Source of the DNA: Streptomyces cyaneofuscatus
GTDB lineage: Bacteria; Actinomycetota; Actinomycetes; Streptomycetales; Streptomycetaceae
DNA: 62,747 nt
Reading direction: 5' to 3'
NCBI RefSeq assembly: GCF_000718135.1
Contig: NZ_JOEM01000031.1
Location: 1-62,747 of the forward strand
Shown here: positions 23,912 to 32,188 of the stretch, piece by piece
Layout of the letters: every line of letters starts with the position of its first letter
Position numbering within the stretch: the first letter of the stretch is position 1
The notes under the pieces: generated by a model
Databases searched by the model: none
Seen by the model: only the letters and a program-made list of their open reading frames with translations
What the model was told of the DNA's origin: nothing
Program-made: the position numbers and the translations under genes

Positions 23912-23951
23912 GTACGGGCCCCGCCCGTCGTCGCCTCTCCGGTTGAACGCG

Positions 23952-24002
23952 GGCGCCGCCCCGATACGCCGGACCGTGGTCCTGGCGTATCGGGGCGGCG
24001 CC
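23952..24002. terminator. Bidirectional terminator between LOG and LuxR genes
   Basis: Perfect 19-bp inverted repeat (arms 23952-23970 and 23984-24002), and the 13-nt loop itself contains GGACC/GGTCC. It separates convergent genes and closes both transcripts. Confidence 0.85.
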
Positions 24003-24007
24003 TCGGC

Positions 24008-24700
24008 TCAGGCGGCGGTTCTTCCGCGGACGCGCTGCCTGAGCACCGCGGACGGTGCCGGCCGGCGGCCCTGACGGTGGGCGAGCATCACCACCTCGAC
24101 CCGGCTGGTCAGACCGAGCTTCTTGAGAATTCCCTGCACATGCGTCTTCACCGTCGAGTTGGCCAGCGTGAGCGAGGCGGCGATCTCCATGTTGGACTTG
24201 CCGCGGGCCAGAAGGTGGAAGACTTCCCGCTCCCGCGGCGTCAGGAGGCGCACGTGCGGCGCCTCACCCGCCCTTTCCTCCAGCGCCCGGTTAGCGAGTT
24301 GCTGCGCGAGACCGCGCTCCACGGGGAGATAGCCGATGGCCAGCATTCTGACCGAGGAGACCAGATCGGCGGAGCTCATGCGTGAGCGCTTGAGGACGCA
24401 GGCCCCCAGCCTGAGCAGTTCCATGTCGGGCTGGACGCCGTCGTCGGCGAGCAGCACGAGGGGCCTGTCCGCCATGTCGACGAGCGATCGAATCCACCGC
24501 GTCCGGACTTCGCCGCCGGGCCCGAGTCCGGAGGCGTCGATGATGAACAGGTCCGGGTCCACCCGTCGTCGCACCTGCGATATGTCGGCGAAATGCGCCG
24601 ACTCACCCACCACACTGACCGTGCGGTCGATCGACAGCATGGACTTGATCCCGTCCCGGACGAGCGCTTCGGCGGCGATGACGGCTGCCTTGGTGTGCAT
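24008..24700 (-). CDS. Orphan LuxR-type response regulator, atypical receiver
   Basis: 230-aa regulator with an N-terminal receiver-like domain (1-120) and a C-terminal LuxR/GerE helix-turn-helix (about 150-210, LTPREREVFHLLARGKSNMEIAASL). The phosphoacceptor Asp may be the one in LFIIDAS, and the Lys in VLKRS is kept. The acidic pocket at the start of the receiver is replaced by IAAEALVRDG, so normal phosphorylation is doubtful. No histidine kinase lies nearby. The start is 22 bp past the stop of the A-PCP-C NRPS gene, so it is the last gene of that minus-strand operon and probably a cluster-situated regulator. Confidence 0.85.
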   Translation of the reverse strand: MHTKAAVIAAEALVRDGIKSMLSIDRTVSVVGESAHFADISQVRRRVDPDLFIIDASGLGPGGEVRTRWIRSLVDMADRPLVLLADDGVQPDMELLRLGACVLKRSRMSSADLVSSVRMLAIGYLPVERGLAQQLANRALEERAGEAPHVRLLTPREREVFHLLARGKSNMEIAASLTLANSTVKTHVQGILKKLGLTSRVEVVMLAHRQGRRPAPSAVLRQRVRGRTAA

Positions 24701-24722
24701 CAGTCGACGTCCTTTCTTGTCG

Positions 24723-27700
24723 TCACAGGTCGACCGGCGGGGAGGGCTGCCATTCGGCGAGGGCCGCGTCGGGTCCGCCGCCGCTCACCAGGTGCCGGAG
24801 GAGGGACTGGAAATCGCGGGAGAACCGCTCGGCGGAAGCTGCCTCGAAGAGGTCGGTGGCGTAGATGACCGAGCAGCGGAGCTGCCCCTCCGACTCGACG
24901 CAGGTCAGGTCCAGGTCGAACTTGGACGAGGACATCGGCCAGTCCCGGTGCGTCACCTCGGCGCGTGGCAGCTCCCAGCGCGGCAGGTCGCTCTCCGTCT
25001 CGTAGGAGAAGAACACCTGGAAGACAGGGTTCCGGTCCAGCCTCCGTTCGGGCCGCAGCGTGTCGACGACGTGGCCGTAGGAGACCGAGTTGTGCTTCAT
25101 CGCACCGAGAGTGGCCGCCCGCACGTCTCCCAGTACGTCGCGGAAGGTCCGCTCCGCGGAAACCGCGGAGCGCAGCACCACGGTGTCGGTCAGAAATCCG
25201 ACCAGCTGCTCCAGCTCGGGAAGGGAGCGTCCGTTCGTCGCCGCCCCCACCGCGATGTCGTCCTGCCCGCTCCAGCGGGCCAGCACGACCTTGAAGGCGG
25301 CCAGCAGGACCATGAACGAGCTCGCGTTCTCCTGTCCTCCGAGGCTCCGCAGACCGAGAGCCACACTCGTCGGCAGCGCGAACTCGACCGACGCGCCGTG
25401 GCCGGACCAGTAGGGGGGCCTCGGCCGGTCGGCCGGCAGCTCCAGGGCGGGCAGGTCCTTCAACCGCTCGCGCCAGTAGGCCAGATGGAGATCCGCCTCC
25501 TCGACCGACTGCCGCTCGGCCCACACGGCGAAGTCGAGGAACTGGAGAGGGACGTCCGCGAGTCCGCCCTGCGGCTCACCGGCCGCCTGCCGGTACAGGG
25601 CTTCCAGATCGCGGAGCACGGTGGGGAGCGAGCTGCCGTCGACGGCGATGTGGTGGAAGACCAACAGGAGCAGCGCCTCGCCGGCACGCCGGGGGTCTTC
25701 GAAGAGACCGGCCCGTACGAGCGGTGCCGTACCGAGGTCGAACGGTTCCTCGGCGAAGGCACGGACCTGTTCGGGGATACCGTCCGCGCTGAACTCGACG
25801 GATTCCCGGGTCAGCCGGAACCCGTTCGCCTCCGCCGGCGCGACGACCTGGCGGGGGCCGTCCTCGCCGGCGACGAACCACGTACGCAGGATCTCGTGCC
25901 GCCGGACCAGAGCGTTGAACGCCGCTGCGAGCGCCGCGGCGTCCACCTCACCCGAAAGGTGCCAGAGGGACGGCACGTTGTACTGGTAGCCCTCGGGGTC
26001 GAGGCTCTGGACGATCCACAGCCGCTCCTGCCCGGCCGAGAGCGGCCCCTCGGTCCGCCCCTCGCACCGTGTCGGCGCCGAAGCGCCGGCCACGGCCTCC
26101 TGGAGTGAGCCGATCACGGCCGCCATGCCGGCGACCGTCGGGTGTTCGAAGACCAGCCTGAGCGGTATGTCCTTCGCGGTGGCGGCGCTCACCCGGGAAG
26201 CGAGCTGGAACGCCAGCAGGGAGTGTCCGCCGAGATCGAAGAAGCTGTCGTGCGTGCCCACGCTGTCGACCCGCAGGACTTCGGCCCAGATCCCCGCCAG
26301 CAGGGCTTCGGCCCGGTTCGCCGGCTCGGTGGCGGATGCCGGGGAGCCGTTCACCGCGACCGGCTCGGGCAGGGCGCTCCGGTCGACCTTGCCGTTCGGC
26401 GTCATGGGGAAGGCGTCCAGCTCGACGACGGCCGCGGGCACCAGGTGAGCCGGCAGCACAGCCTGGAGCGCCTTGCGCGGTTCGGTGGTCCCGTCGGCCT
26501 CCGCGGTCCTCGTCACATACCCGGTCAACCGTAGCTCGCCCGTGGCATCGGGGCGGGCCACGACCACCGCACCGGCAACCCCCCGCAGCGAAGCCAGCGC
26601 GGACTCGACTTCACCCAGCGTGATCCGGAACCCGCGGATCTTCACCTGGTCGTCGAAGCGCCCGACGAATTCCAGTGAGCCGCCGGGCAGCCTCCGGGCG
26701 AGGTCTCCGGTCCGGTAGAGCCGTCCGCCGGGTGGCCCGAAGCGATCCGGCACGAACTGCTTCTCGGTCAGCGCCGGCCGGTTGAGATAGCCGCGGGCGA
26801 CCCGGTCCCCGCCGATGAGGATCTCCCCCACCTCGCCAGGTCCGACCTCCGCCCCGTCCTCGCCCACCAGATGAACCCGGGTACGGGACACCGGCCGGCC
26901 GATGGGAACGGGATCGCCCTCGGCGACCTCACTCAGCTCCTGGACCATGGCGGTGATGGTCGTCTCGGTCGGACCGTAGACGTTGAGCACGCGCTTTCCC
27001 GCGAGGCTGGTGCGGGCTGCCCGCACGATGCCGGACCTGATCACGTCGCCGCCCGAGACGACCAGCCGGACGGTCTCCAGGCCGGTGCCCTCCCGTACGA
27101 CCGCGTCCAGATAGACCGGCGTCATGTTGAGGACGGTGACGGAGTGCTCGTGCACGTACCGGATCACGTCCTTGGGCGCCACCACGTCATCGGGCTGGAT
27201 GACGGCGGTGGCCCCGCGGACGAGCGGTGCGAGCATCTGCTCGATGGACACGTCGAACGCGGCGCTCACCGAGACGAGGGTCCGGTCGTCCTCGCGGTAG
27301 CCGAACGCCTCCGTGATCGCGGCGAGGTGGCCGGCCAGGCTGGTGTGGTCGACCATCACCCCCTTCGGCCTCCCGGTCGAACCCGACGTGTAGATGACGT
27401 ACGCGAGATCCTGCGGCCTCGGGGTCGGCGGGCTGTCCGTACGGGCCGCGTCCGGGCCGGGCTCGTCGAGGAGGACGGTCCGGGCCCGGCCGTCCGCCGG
27501 CCCGGAGGCCAGCTCCCGCGTGGTCAGCACCACCGGTGCTCCCGTGTCCTCCAGGACGAACTTGTTCCGCTCCGAGGGGTACTTCGGGTCGAGGGGCACA
27601 TAGACGCCCCCGGCCTTCAGCACCCCGAGCAGCGCCACCGCCATGTTCGGCGAGCGGTCGACGCGGACCACGACGGGAACGTCCTGGCCGACGCCGGCGT

Positions 27701-27857
27701 CCTTCAGCAGCCAGGCCACCGCGTCGGCCCGGGCCTCCAACTCGGCATACGTCAGCATCTGCGTACCGGAGACCACCGCAGGGGCATCCGGCCGGGCCCG
27801 GGTCCTGGCGGCGAACAGCTCCAGGACGGAGCCGTGATCGGTCGGTGAGGTGTTCAA
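24723..27857 (-). CDS. NRPS, A-PCP-C (TTG start)
   Basis: 1044-aa synthetase. The A domain (about 10-510) has YTSGSTGRPKG (156-166), YRTGD and NGK. The carrier has FFDLGGHSLL with Ser546. The C domain (about 615-1040) has HHIAVDG from 735. My code reading is DVENVSVITK; Glu239 is seen in several A domains for basic amino acids (Orn, Lys), a weak hint. With no N-terminal C domain it is the best candidate for chain initiation, and its terminal C domain needs an acceptor on another protein, such as the A-PCP-E-C enzyme. The only start in frame with a good ribosome site (GGAG, 9 bp away) is TTG at 27857; the nearby ATG is in another frame. It faces away from the other NRPS genes. Confidence 0.92.
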   Translation of the reverse strand: MNTSPTDHGSVLELFAARTRARPDAPAVVSGTQMLTYAELEARADAVAWLLKDAGVGQDVPVVVRVDRSPNMAVALLGVLKAGGVYVPLDPKYPSERNKFVLEDTGAPVVLTTRELASGPADGRARTVLLDEPGPDAARTDSPPTPRPQDLAYVIYTSGSTGRPKGVMVDHTSLAGHLAAITEAFGYREDDRTLVSVSAAFDVSIEQMLAPLVRGATAVIQPDDVVAPKDVIRYVHEHSVTVLNMTPVYLDAVVREGTGLETVRLVVSGGDVIRSGIVRAARTSLAGKRVLNVYGPTETTITAMVQELSEVAEGDPVPIGRPVSRTRVHLVGEDGAEVGPGEVGEILIGGDRVARGYLNRPALTEKQFVPDRFGPPGGRLYRTGDLARRLPGGSLEFVGRFDDQVKIRGFRITLGEVESALASLRGVAGAVVVARPDATGELRLTGYVTRTAEADGTTEPRKALQAVLPAHLVPAAVVELDAFPMTPNGKVDRSALPEPVAVNGSPASATEPANRAEALLAGIWAEVLRVDSVGTHDSFFDLGGHSLLAFQLASRVSAATAKDIPLRLVFEHPTVAGMAAVIGSLQEAVAGASAPTRCEGRTEGPLSAGQERLWIVQSLDPEGYQYNVPSLWHLSGEVDAAALAAAFNALVRRHEILRTWFVAGEDGPRQVVAPAEANGFRLTRESVEFSADGIPEQVRAFAEEPFDLGTAPLVRAGLFEDPRRAGEALLLLVFHHIAVDGSSLPTVLRDLEALYRQAAGEPQGGLADVPLQFLDFAVWAERQSVEEADLHLAYWRERLKDLPALELPADRPRPPYWSGHGASVEFALPTSVALGLRSLGGQENASSFMVLLAAFKVVLARWSGQDDIAVGAATNGRSLPELEQLVGFLTDTVVLRSAVSAERTFRDVLGDVRAATLGAMKHNSVSYGHVVDTLRPERRLDRNPVFQVFFSYETESDLPRWELPRAEVTHRDWPMSSSKFDLDLTCVESEGQLRCSVIYATDLFEAASAERFSRDFQSLLRHLVSGGGPDAALAEWQPSPPVDL

Positions 27858-28046
27858 GGCTCATAGCTCCAGACGTCATGGGGATACTCGCGAGGGGGCC
27901 CTGGCTCCGGGTCGCACAGGGACGCTCACCCCGCGGCGGCAGCGCCGGTGGGGCAAGGTGCGGGAGGAGATGGCCGAGCAGCGGCCCACCGGGCCGAGAA
28001 CGGCGAAGGGGCCGAAAGGGTGGTGCCGAACAGGGGGAGGCCGGGC

Positions 28047-28310
28047 TCAGCTGTCGCGTAATCGCCAGTGCGTGAACCTGGGCGTGCGCTCGATGGCCCG
28101 CTGACATGCCGCACGGGCGCTGAGCAGGGCCTCGGCCTCGATATCCGTGAGAAGGAAGAACGCCAGGTCGACACTGCCCGTGGCGGAGTGGGCCCATAAG
28201 TGTTCGATGCGATCGTCGGGTACGAAATGAACCCGGATCAATGCGGCGACATCAGCCGGGGCGACGTACTCTCCCGGGGGGACGTCCAGTCGTAACGCGA
28301 TCATGTGCAT
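28047..28310 (-). CDS. 87-aa protein with three TTA codons
   Basis: Small protein I do not recognise, with no signal peptide and no clear motif. It has a strong ribosome site (GGAGG, 5 bp before ATG 28310). Three of its leucines (residues 6, 38 and 84) are TTA codons, at 28293-28295, 28197-28199 and 28059-28061. TTA is very rare in this genome type and requires bldA tRNA, so expression should be tightly developmental. It lies between the 52-aa secreted peptide gene (45-bp gap) and the A-PCP-C NRPS gene (189-bp gap) on the same strand. A regulatory or signalling role is possible but unproven. Confidence 0.72.
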   Translation of the reverse strand: MHMIALRLDVPPGEYVAPADVAALIRVHFVPDDRIEHLWAHSATGSVDLAFFLLTDIEAEALLSARAACQRAIERTPRFTHWRLRDS

Positions 28311-28355
28311 GGCGGCCTCCGTTATGACTTCCAGCTGCCATGCCCGGACGAGGGA

Positions 28356-28514
28356 TCAGGCCGGGCTGCCGTCCGCGGGCGCGTTCCAGCCGAACCCGTC
28401 GGCGACGACGTGCTGGGGAACCGGCACATCCCGGTCCGCGGGAGGAGTGATGCCCGCGCCGGCGGCGACGAGCAGGACAGCGGGCGCAAGCAGCAGTACG
28501 GCGATCCGAGGCAT
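28356..28514 (-). CDS. 52-aa secreted peptide (small gene)
   Basis: Short reading frame with a classic ribosome site (GGAG, 6 bp before ATG 28514). It encodes MPRIAVLLLAPAVLLVAAGA as a textbook signal peptide, then a polar tail of about 30 residues containing VPVPQHVVADGFGWN. There is no Cys for a lipobox or disulfide. It is divergent from the TrmB/LuxR-type regulator at 28874 and upstream of the 87-aa gene. Small exported peptides next to such regulators could act as signals or cell-wall factors. Function unknown; the coding call rests on start site, signal peptide and placement. Confidence 0.65.
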   Translation of the reverse strand: MPRIAVLLLAPAVLLVAAGAGITPPADRDVPVPQHVVADGFGWNAPADGSPA

Positions 28515-28873
28515 GGCAGACTCCAACCGTTTGCAGAATTAGGGGCTTTACGCTTTTCTTCGCATTCACGCCTTTTGGGGTGGTGCGTTCGATGGGTAAA
28601 GCTTGCCCACGCGGTGCGGCGATGTCACGAGTGCGGTGGAGACAGCAAGGTGACTGGCAGCTTCGGGACAGGTGAGAGCGCGGCTGCTCCGACTGCCTTT
28701 CCCGAGAGGAAGATCGACTGTCTTTCCACCATGCGCGGCGACGCCCCGGGGGCGTAAATTCAGCCGATCGACATCGAAACCCAGCCATGATCAAAACTTC
28801 ATCCTGAAAAGATAGCTGAACTGAACAACAATTGACGTCCGCGCGGTCAGGGATGGTCACCAGGAGGTCACTC
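28515..28873. promoter_or_regulatory. Divergent control region, peptide operon versus TrmB/LuxR regulator
   Basis: A 359-bp noncoding gap with two A+T-rich stretches (about 28535-28605 and 28770-28840) in otherwise GC-rich DNA, as expected for promoters in each direction. AGGAGG (28862-28867) is the ribosome site of the regulator. No clear -35/-10 pair or long palindrome was found. Confidence 0.5.
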
Positions 28874-29854
28874 ATGCTGCAGGTTTTGGGGTTGTCTCAG
28901 CGGTCGGAGAGTGTGTATCGGGCCATGCTGCGCTGGCCTCGCCACGGCATCGCCGCCCTGGCCTCGGACACCGGCCTGTCCCAAGGCGCGGTGTGTGAGG
29001 CCCTTGATGAGCTGGCGTCCCTGGAACTGCTCAAACCGTCCGCCCAGGAGGCGGGTCTCCTGCGGCCGGTCAGCCCCACGGTCGGACTGACCGCTCTTCT
29101 GGCCAACGCCGAGGCCCAGGTGAGCACTCAGCAGGCCCGGGTCGAGTCCACCCGTGCCGCGATCGCCACGATCGCGGCAGAGCACGACCATCCCCACGGC
29201 CACGACCACGACAGCGCCCTGAGGCTGGAGGGCCTGGACGCGGTGCGGGCCCGGCTGGAAGTGCTCCAGCGGGACACCGAGCTCGAATGCCTGTCCCTCA
29301 ACCCGGGCGGCGCCCACCGTCCCGATGCCCGGCAGGCCGCCACCCCTCTGAACGAGGAGGCGCTCAGACGCGGCGTCACGATCCGGGCGGTGTGCCGTGA
29401 GAGTGTCCGCAACGACGCCGACACCCTTGGGTACGCACGGTGGCTGACGGAGCACGGCGGCCACATGCGCACCGTTCCCACGGTCCCGATCCAGATGGTC
29501 CTCGTCGACCGCAAAGCCGCCATCGTGCCGCTCGACCCGGCCGACCCCCGAGCCGGCGCACTGGAGATCCGCACGCTCGGCGCGGTGAACGCCTTGTACG
29601 CACTGTTCGAACAGGTCTGGCAGCAGGGAACCCCCTTCGGCGAACAGCCGCCGACGGACCTCAACGGCTGCACCCCTACCGAGCGTGCCCTCCTCCAGAT
29701 CAGCGCGGCGGGAGAGACGGACGAGACCGCGGCCCGCAAGCTCGGCGTCTCCCTGCGCACGGTCCGCCGCATGATGTCCAGCCTGATGGAACGGCTGGAT
29801 GCAGCCAGCCGCTTCCAGGCGGGCCTGCACGCCGCGAAGCGCGGCTGGCTGTAG
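28874..29854 (+). CDS. TrmB/LuxR-type transcriptional regulator
   Basis: 326-aa DNA-binding protein. The N-terminus resembles a TrmB winged helix (SESVYRAMLRWPRHGIAALASDTGLSQGAV split across residues 10-45), and the C-terminus is a LuxR-like helix-turn-helix (TPTERALLQISA to RTVRRMMSSL, about 270-310). The middle part looks like a sensor or phosphatidyltransferase-like domain seen in such Streptomyces regulators. ATG 28874 is chosen for its AGGAGG site; ATG 28832 is weaker. Divergent from the secreted-peptide operon, it probably controls that operon and with it the A-PCP-C NRPS. Confidence 0.82.
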   Translation: MLQVLGLSQRSESVYRAMLRWPRHGIAALASDTGLSQGAVCEALDELASLELLKPSAQEAGLLRPVSPTVGLTALLANAEAQVSTQQARVESTRAAIATIAAEHDHPHGHDHDSALRLEGLDAVRARLEVLQRDTELECLSLNPGGAHRPDARQAATPLNEEALRRGVTIRAVCRESVRNDADTLGYARWLTEHGGHMRTVPTVPIQMVLVDRKAAIVPLDPADPRAGALEIRTLGAVNALYALFEQVWQQGTPFGEQPPTDLNGCTPTERALLQISAAGETDETAARKLGVSLRTVRRMMSSLMERLDAASRFQAGLHAAKRGWL

Positions 29855-29889
29855 CCGAGAGGCCGGCCGAGCCGCCTCAGGCCGCCTCT

Positions 29890-29920
29890 CGAAGGCCCCC
29901 GCCCCTGGACGGGGCCTTCG
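29890..29920. terminator. Bidirectional terminator, regulator versus ccdA-like gene
   Basis: CGAAGGCCCC (29890-29899) pairs with GGGGCCTTCG (29911-29920). It lies between convergent genes at the right border of the accessory region. Confidence 0.8.
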
Positions 29921-29926
29921 CCGTTC

Positions 29927-30787
29927 TCACCCCTCCCCGGCCTCCCCGGCCTCCTTCGCCGCCGGCTCGCGCCGCCGCCAGGCCCGTACGCCGAGAACCA
30001 GCAGCACCACCAGCACCACGGCCCCCAGCAGCACCGCGTCCGACACCCGCTCGCCGAGCTTCTGCGCCCACTGCTCCACCGCGAACGAGGCGTCGACCCC
30101 GAGCAGGCCCGGCAGCGCGGTCGTCCCGTCGTAGACGAGGAAGAGCGCGCCCAGGCCGATGAAGAACAGGCCCGAGAGCAGCGAGGTCGTGTGCAGCCGG
30201 AACCGGCCGCCGAGCTGAACGGTCCGGCCGCGCAGCCAGGTGCGGCGGCCCAGGTCGAACCGCTCCCAGAGCAGGGCGAGTACGAAGAGGGGGACCGCCA
30301 TCCCGAGCGCGTAGACCGCCAGCAGCAGCCCGCCGTAGACCGGGCTGCCGCTGACCGCCGCCACGGTCAGGACGCTGCCGAGGATCGGGCCCGCGCAGAA
30401 GCCCGCGAGGCCGTAGACCGCGCCCAGGGCGTAGACGGAGAAGGCGGTGGTCGGGCGGATGCGGCCGCTGAGCGCGGCCATGCGGCGCGAGGAGAAGCCG
30501 AGGCCGACGATCTGCGCGGCGCCGAGCACGATGATCAGCCAGCCCGCGCCCGCCACCAGGGCGTCGCGGTGCCCGTAGAAGAGCCGTCCCGCGTACGAAC
30601 CGGCGGCGCCGAGCGGGACGAGGGTGGTGGCGAGCCCGGCGTAGAAGATGCCGGTACGGGCGAGCAGGCGCGAGGCGGAGTCGATGGAGTACGCGAAGAA
30701 GGCCGGGAGCAGCAGCGCGCTGCACGGGCTGACCAGGGCGAGCAACCCGCCGAGGAAGGCCGCGAAGTAGCCGATGTCCGGGCTCAC
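29927..30787 (-). CDS. ccdA: CcdA-like thiol-disulfide transporter
   Basis: 286-aa membrane protein with six to seven hydrophobic helices. The two characteristic cysteines are present in LVSPCSALLLP and GFCAGPILGS, as in CcdA/DsbD transmembrane domains that carry reducing equivalents across the membrane. The C-terminus is a charged Glu/Ala tail. The ATG overlaps the stop of the DsbA-like gene (ATGA), so the two form one unit: a reductant transporter and an exported thioredoxin-fold protein. Confidence 0.85.
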   Translation of the reverse strand: MSPDIGYFAAFLGGLLALVSPCSALLLPAFFAYSIDSASRLLARTGIFYAGLATTLVPLGAAGSYAGRLFYGHRDALVAGAGWLIIVLGAAQIVGLGFSSRRMAALSGRIRPTTAFSVYALGAVYGLAGFCAGPILGSVLTVAAVSGSPVYGGLLLAVYALGMAVPLFVLALLWERFDLGRRTWLRGRTVQLGGRFRLHTTSLLSGLFFIGLGALFLVYDGTTALPGLLGVDASFAVEQWAQKLGERVSDAVLLGAVVLVVLLVLGVRAWRRREPAAKEAGEAGEG

Positions 30788-31575
30788 TTGGCGGAGCCCT
30801 CGGCCGTGCCCTCAATGGCGCCTGCCCCTGCGGCGGTCTTCGCCTGCTCCGCCGCCGTCTCGATGGCCCGGGTGAACGTCTCCTTCGGCTGCGCCCCCGC
30901 GATCGGGCGGCCGTTGATCAGGAACGACGGGGTGGACGTGGCGCCGATCCCGTACGCCTGCTCCTGGTCCTCCGCGACGGCGGCGCGGGCGGCCTCGCCG
31001 TCCAGGTCCTTCATGAACCGGGCCAGGTCCTTGACCCCGGCCTCCTGTGCGAGGGCCTTGACCCGGTCCTTGCCGAACCCCTTCTCCTTCGCCCCTTCGG
31101 CGTAGGCGGCCGCGTGGAACTCCCAGAAGCGGTCCTGCTGCCCGGCGGCCCAGGCGCCACGAGCGGCGTTCTCGGACTCCTCGCCGAAGATCGGGAAGTT
31201 GCGCCACTCGATGCGCAGGGTCCCGTCCTCCACGTACTCCTTGATCAGCTCGGGCTCGGTGTCCCGGGCGAACTTGCCGCAGTAGCCGCACTTGAAGTCG
31301 GCGTACTCGATCAGGACGACGGGCGCGTCCGCGCGGCCGACCGCCAGCTTGTCGCCGGTGTCGCGGCGGGCCAGCTTCGCCAGCTCGGGGTAGATGCCCG
31401 CCTGCGGGTCGGCGGAGACCTCGGCGGCGGGGGCGGTGGAGGTGTCCGTCGAGGAGCTGTCGGGGGCGGTGGCCTTGTAGGAGGCGAAGCCGAGGAGACC
31501 GGCGGCGACGACGATCACGGCGCCGTAGACGAGGGGCTTCTTCGACCCGGACGTGGACTTCTTGGGCGTGGGCAT
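30784..31575 (-). CDS. Membrane-anchored DsbA-like thiol oxidoreductase
   Basis: 263-aa thioredoxin-fold protein. A basic N-terminus and one hydrophobic helix (about 16-31) anchor it outside the membrane, followed by an Ala/Ser/Thr linker. The active site is CGYC (Cys96-Cys99) after IEYADFK, typical of DsbA/BdbD, and a cis-Pro region TPSFLINGRPI is near the end. It probably oxidises or isomerises disulfides of secreted proteins. Translationally coupled to the CcdA-like gene. Confidence 0.9.
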   Translation of the reverse strand: MPTPKKSTSGSKKPLVYGAVIVVAAGLLGFASYKATAPDSSSTDTSTAPAAEVSADPQAGIYPELAKLARRDTGDKLAVGRADAPVVLIEYADFKCGYCGKFARDTEPELIKEYVEDGTLRIEWRNFPIFGEESENAARGAWAAGQQDRFWEFHAAAYAEGAKEKGFGKDRVKALAQEAGVKDLARFMKDLDGEAARAAVAEDQEQAYGIGATSTPSFLINGRPIAGAQPKETFTRAIETAAEQAKTAAGAGAIEGTAEGSAK

Positions 31576-31639
31576 GCGGCACTCCGTGCTGGTGGTGCGG
31601 AAGGAAGGGAAAAGGTGCGGGTCGGGCGGGTGGCCCGGC

Positions 31640-32062
31640 CTACACCCGCAGCACGGAGAGCTCGACGGGGGTCGGTGTGGCCGGCACCGGGGCCCGGACC
31701 CGTATCCCCGACGGCGGCTCGGCCGGCAGGGCGCCCGTCGCGGCGGGCAGCCCCCAGGGCGCGAGGCCGGGGGCCTGGTCGTACGCGGCGCGGGCCCGGG
31801 TGGGGACGGCGGGCTCGCTGTCGTGGTCGCCGGGCCGCCCGCAGCCGGGGACCGGGGTGCCCGCGTCGAAGGCCTCCACGACGGGGGCCGCCGGAGCGGC
31901 TACCGCCGCGGTCACCGTCACGGCGGCTTCCCCCACAGTGACCGCGACGCCCTCAGAGGGTGACGCGTCAGCATAAGAAGGAGCCGCGCCCACCGGTCCG
32001 CCCAGCAGTCCCATCACGATCACGAGCAGCGCCGTCAGGCAGCACCACTGCGTACGGGACAC
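31640..32062 (-). CDS. Secreted Pro/Ala-rich protein of unknown function
   Basis: 140-aa protein starting with GTG 32062. The first 30 residues form a signal peptide (SRTQWCCLTALLVIVMGLLG, then AAPS). The mature part is rich in Pro, Ala and Val with no recognised domain. It is just upstream of, and in line with, the DsbA/CcdA pair, and divergent from hrpA. It may be a short conserved exported protein; I cannot assign a role. Confidence 0.6.
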   Translation of the reverse strand: MSRTQWCCLTALLVIVMGLLGGPVGAAPSYADASPSEGVAVTVGEAAVTVTAAVAAPAAPVVEAFDAGTPVPGCGRPGDHDSEPAVPTRARAAYDQAPGLAPWGLPAATGALPAEPPSGIRVRAPVPATPTPVELSVLRV

Positions 32063-32188
32063 GGGACCGGCACCTTCCGTACGGGGGGACTGAGCGTTCG
32101 ACTGCCCGAAATGGTACGTGGCACGTGACGCAGTCCGCGCGAAATGAGGTCGCCACTCCCGAGGCCCGGGTGAGATCCTGGGATCCGT

